This document shows, in pieces, positions 7,023 to 8,761 of a DNA stretch of 8,761 nucleotides (the stretch's first letter is position 1; each line of letters opens with the position of its first letter). A program made the translations under genes and the position numbers. The stretch is from Planctomicrobium sp. (GTDB taxonomy: Bacteria > Planctomycetota > Planctomycetia > Planctomycetales > Planctomycetaceae). The notes beneath the pieces are model-generated. The model did not search any database and had not been told where the DNA came from. It saw only the letters and a list, made by a program, of their open reading frames with translations. The stretch spans positions 1 to 8,761 of the forward strand of contig JAJDEL010000462.1 in the NCBI GenBank assembly GCA_029259835.1. Direction: 5' to 3'.

Positions 7023-7382
7023 CACGACCATGTCCAGTGGGATCAACTCCTCAGCGACCTCAGCCAGTATTTCGATGTTACCGGCAGCTATGGCCTGGTC
7101 TTAAAAGCGGACCCGAAAATCGTTCTCTGGACAAGACTCAGCCGTGAATTCGTCGACACGATTTCAGGATTTGTGACCGGCAAAAGATTATATTTACATC
7201 CAACGGAAATTGAGAACTACCCGGCAGAGTCTCGCTTAAATCTGCCTGCAATTTCAGAGCTTCCCGATGTTCGTGTCGATAGTCCCGTCTGGCTCCCAAC
7301 AAAATTTAGGCTTCTTCCTCCCCCCACAGGGAGTGGTCGCTTCGGTCGCGTCGCCAGGATTAAAATGGGAAAGTCGAACTGA
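7023..7382 (+). CDS. Hypothetical protein; open frame directly behind the ATPase stop, start codon obscured
   Basis: The frame stays open for 119 codons after the TAG at 7020-7022 and ends at TGA 7380-7382. Its translation looks like a real protein: VQWDQLLSDLSQYFDVTG, KADPKIVLWTRLSREFVDTI, KRLYLHPTEIENYP, SPVWLPTKFRLLPPP and a basic end GRVARIKMGKSN. I do not recognise the family. No ATG, GTG or TTG occurs in this frame before GTG 7173, which would give only 69 residues and cut away well-formed sequence. An ATG at 7030 lies eight bases after the stop in the next frame. Reading ATG TCC and then stepping back one base would enter this frame as MSQWDQLL. So either a single base is missing here (mutation or sequence error), or translation enters by readthrough, frameshift or a rare start codon. 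It is probably co-transcribed with the ATPase gene. Confidence 0.55.
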   Translation, partial: HDHVQWDQLLSDLSQYFDVTGSYGLVLKADPKIVLWTRLSREFVDTISGFVTGKRLYLHPTEIENYPAESRLNLPAISELPDVRVDSPVWLPTKFRLLPPPTGSGRFGRVARIKMGKSN

Positions 7383-7412
7383 GAAGCCACACGCATTAAA
7401 GCGGGTTTTGCA

Positions 7413-7817
7413 TCAGTGTGATTGTGCCAGCGCTGCTCTCTCAAGAACTCTTATTACGGTCTCGACAATTTTCCGCGGACTGAACGGCTTGTAGACCAGT
7501 TCCGCAATTCCAAGTTCATTCTGAAGAGTTTCAAAATCTAACTCGAATCCTTTTGAAGAGACGAGAATGACCGGAATGTCATAATTAAGCGGGCATTGAC
7601 GTAACAACCGGCAGAGTTCATCGCCTTCGATTTCGGGCATTTGGAAATCGGTGATTAATAGATCAAACGGTTCAGACTGCAGCCGTCCCCACGCCAGTCG
7701 TCCGTTCAAGGCAGTCTCAGTGACAAAGCCAGCACGATTCAAATTGAGCCGCATGACATCAGAGATCACACGACTATCTTCTGCAATTAAGATGCGCTGA
7801 TTAGGTTGTGATCTCAT
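7413..7817 (-). CDS. Stand-alone response regulator receiver protein (CheY-like)
   Basis: This small cytoplasmic signalling protein is a single receiver domain with no output domain. It would take phosphate from a histidine kinase on an aspartate. Counting from the ATG at 7817 (134 residues), the acidic pair is E13-D14 in ILIAEDS. The phospho-acceptor is D57 in LLITDFQMP, the switch Ser is S87 in VILVSSKG, and the conserved lysine is K110 in VYKPFSP. The motif set is complete, so it should be active. An alternative ATG at 7832 adds five residues. I prefer 7817 because AAGG lies seven bases upstream. The last residues (about 126-134) are a short Ala-rich tail. Its partner kinase is not in the window. 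The divergent gene to the right looks like another signalling protein. Confidence 0.9.
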   Translation of the reverse strand: MRSQPNQRILIAEDSRVISDVMRLNLNRAGFVTETALNGRLAWGRLQSEPFDLLITDFQMPEIEGDELCRLLRQCPLNYDIPVILVSSKGFELDFETLQNELGIAELVYKPFSPRKIVETVIRVLERAALAQSH

Positions 7818-8152
7818 CATAAGACCTTGCATTCATCGGATCCCGAAGTCATTGAATATCAGTGACCCAATGACGACACCTTCTCTTTCAGGTCCCACGC
7901 GAGATTTCTTAACAATTGGACTTGAATCACGCCGAACCTTGAAAAGGAGTCCTGTAACAAAAATGTAGGTCACCACACCGGAGATGCAACAATTTTGAGT
8001 GTTTTTTGGAAACTATTGATCTGTCGACAACCTTGTGGAGTAGGTTCTTGAGGGCTGTTTCCTATCACAATCCTATCCTGCGACTGTACGAGCCAGTCTT
8101 CCTGATAGTCCAGTGACGATTCTTCCAGTCTCTTCTACAGTGTAAAAGTGAA
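7818..8152. other. Intergenic region between the divergent receiver and GAF-type genes
   Basis: About 335 bases without a supportable gene. It should hold the promoters for both divergent genes, but I find no pair of -35 and -10 boxes that stands out on either strand. TTGAGG at 8048-8053 followed 17 bases later by TCCTAT is the nearest plus-strand candidate and is weak. No terminator, tRNA or strong repeat is visible. Confidence 0.5.
7825..7828 (-). promoter_or_regulatory. Ribosome binding site favouring the ATG at 7817
   Basis: On the minus strand AAGG is seven bases before the ATG at 7817 and four before the ATG at 7820. It lies inside the coding sequence if the outer ATG at 7832 is used, and that start has only a weak GGA upstream. 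Confidence 0.35.
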
Positions 8153-8761
8153 ATGTTTTTGCAGATTCACCCTGATTCTGATTCGTCCTTAAAAAAAGTG
8201 CTTGAGATCACCTCAAAAGCATTTGATACCCCATTCTCGACACACTTGGGAAATGAGGTTGAATCTCGACAGCTCAACTCAGATCAATCTTGGGAGCCCC
8301 TCGTCACTACCTTGGTCGAGTTTGATGGTCAAGTATCGACAGTCACATTCACAATCTGTGAAAATCAGAATCAACGATACGCAGTCCGGGCCGTTATTAC
8401 TTCAGACGATGCCAAATGGGTACAGTTACTTGCTGAGACGACTGCGAGACTCATCGAAAAGGAGATCGAACTCAGCCGGCAAGACGATTTGCTCACAGAG
8501 TATGCCACTCAAATTAGTCGCGATTTTGAAGAACTTGTCTGGACGCGCGAACTCGCCAGGCACATTCAGCAAACCGACATCCAAAATCCCCTAAGCGAAC
8601 TGATCGAACTTATTTTTCCAACGCTGTTGGACACTCTGCAAGCTTCGCAACTCGTTCTGATTCAACACGAAACGTCTATGCGGATTTGCGATGCCGTTCC
8701 AGCCGTTCATCATGGACAGATTCGTTCACTCGGTGATTCAGTGATTAGCCTGCCAGCAATA
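8153..8761 (+). CDS. Probable GAF-domain signalling protein, partial (N-terminal 203 residues)
   Basis: The frame from ATG 8153 is open to the window end. An in-frame TGA at 8114-8116 makes this the first start. There is no strong ribosome binding site (AAAAGTGAA). Residues 1-95 form an unrecognised N-terminal region with a strand-rich part (LVEFDGQVSTVTFTICEN, RYAVRAVITS). Residues 96-142 are a charged amphipathic helix that could be a coiled coil (TARLIEKEIELSRQDDLL, YATQISRDFEELVWTRELAR). From about 148 on, the sequence (LSELIELIFPTLLDTL, ASQLVLIQHE) reads like the first helix and strand of a GAF sensory domain. Planctomycetes have many proteins of helix-plus-GAF layout ending in HD-GYP, phosphatase or kinase domains, but the output domain here lies outside the window. 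There is no signal peptide, so it is probably cytoplasmic. It is divergent from the receiver gene. Confidence 0.65.
   Translation, partial: MFLQIHPDSDSSLKKVLEITSKAFDTPFSTHLGNEVESRQLNSDQSWEPLVTTLVEFDGQVSTVTFTICENQNQRYAVRAVITSDDAKWVQLLAETTARLIEKEIELSRQDDLLTEYATQISRDFEELVWTRELARHIQQTDIQNPLSELIELIFPTLLDTLQASQLVLIQHETSMRICDAVPAVHHGQIRSLGDSVISLPAI

Noticed and set aside
7030..7104. Short gene starting at ATG 7030 and read without a shift
   Set aside because: It gives only about 24 Ser/Ala-rich residues and then a stop. The neighbouring frame over the same bases is clearly more protein-like.
7389..7420. CACAC and GTGTG inverted repeat between the converging genes, as a terminator
   Set aside because: Only five base pairs with a loop of over 20 bases and no T-run next to it.
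8202..8594. A 130-codon plus-strand frame
   Set aside because: It is out of phase with the frame from ATG 8153, which stays open to the window end and has better helix and strand patterns.

Overview
The window looks like chromosomal DNA of a planctomycete. The main reason is the secreted protein at 1662-3527. It carries two haem-binding CxxCH domains of the planctomycete cytochrome type (PSCyt1-like) in front of a peptidase-like domain. The mid-range GC content and the housekeeping genes fit this. I see no rRNA, tRNA, CRISPR array, insertion sequence or phage gene. The assignment rests on reading motifs by eye, not on a database search.

Layout from left to right. (1) 1-1305, minus: murC, the UDP-N-acetylmuramate--L-alanine ligase of peptidoglycan synthesis, cut by the left window edge before its C-terminus. 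It has no convincing ATG start. (2) 1306-1661: intergenic DNA between divergent genes, with a candidate promoter for the next gene. (3) 1662-3527, plus: the secreted two-haem protein, whose C-terminal metallopeptidase-like domain has lost its zinc ligands. (4) 3617-4723, plus: a ThiO-type glycine oxidase (FAD-dependent, thiazole branch of thiamine synthesis). (5) 4708-5226, minus: a conserved-looking protein of unknown function that overlaps the end of thiO tail to tail by 16 bases. (6) 5400-7022, plus: a Ycf46-like AAA+ ATPase. (7) 7023-7382, plus: a coding-looking open frame of about 119 codons directly behind the ATPase amber stop and in the same frame, with no normal start codon. (8) 7413-7817, minus: a stand-alone CheY-like receiver protein. 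(9) 7818-8152: intergenic DNA. (10) 8153-8761, plus: the N-terminal part of a probable GAF-type signalling protein, cut by the right edge.

The genes do not form one pathway. They look like a run of housekeeping and lineage-specific genes with several strand changes. The cytochrome-like gene and thiO may share a transcript (89-base gap), as may the ATPase and the frame behind it. The receiver protein and the GAF-type protein are divergent neighbours and could belong to one signalling circuit. The points most worth a second look are the in-frame coding region behind the amber stop at 7020-7022, the haem protein fused to a dead peptidase domain, and the Glu-Glu in place of Asp-Glu in the ATPase Walker B motif.
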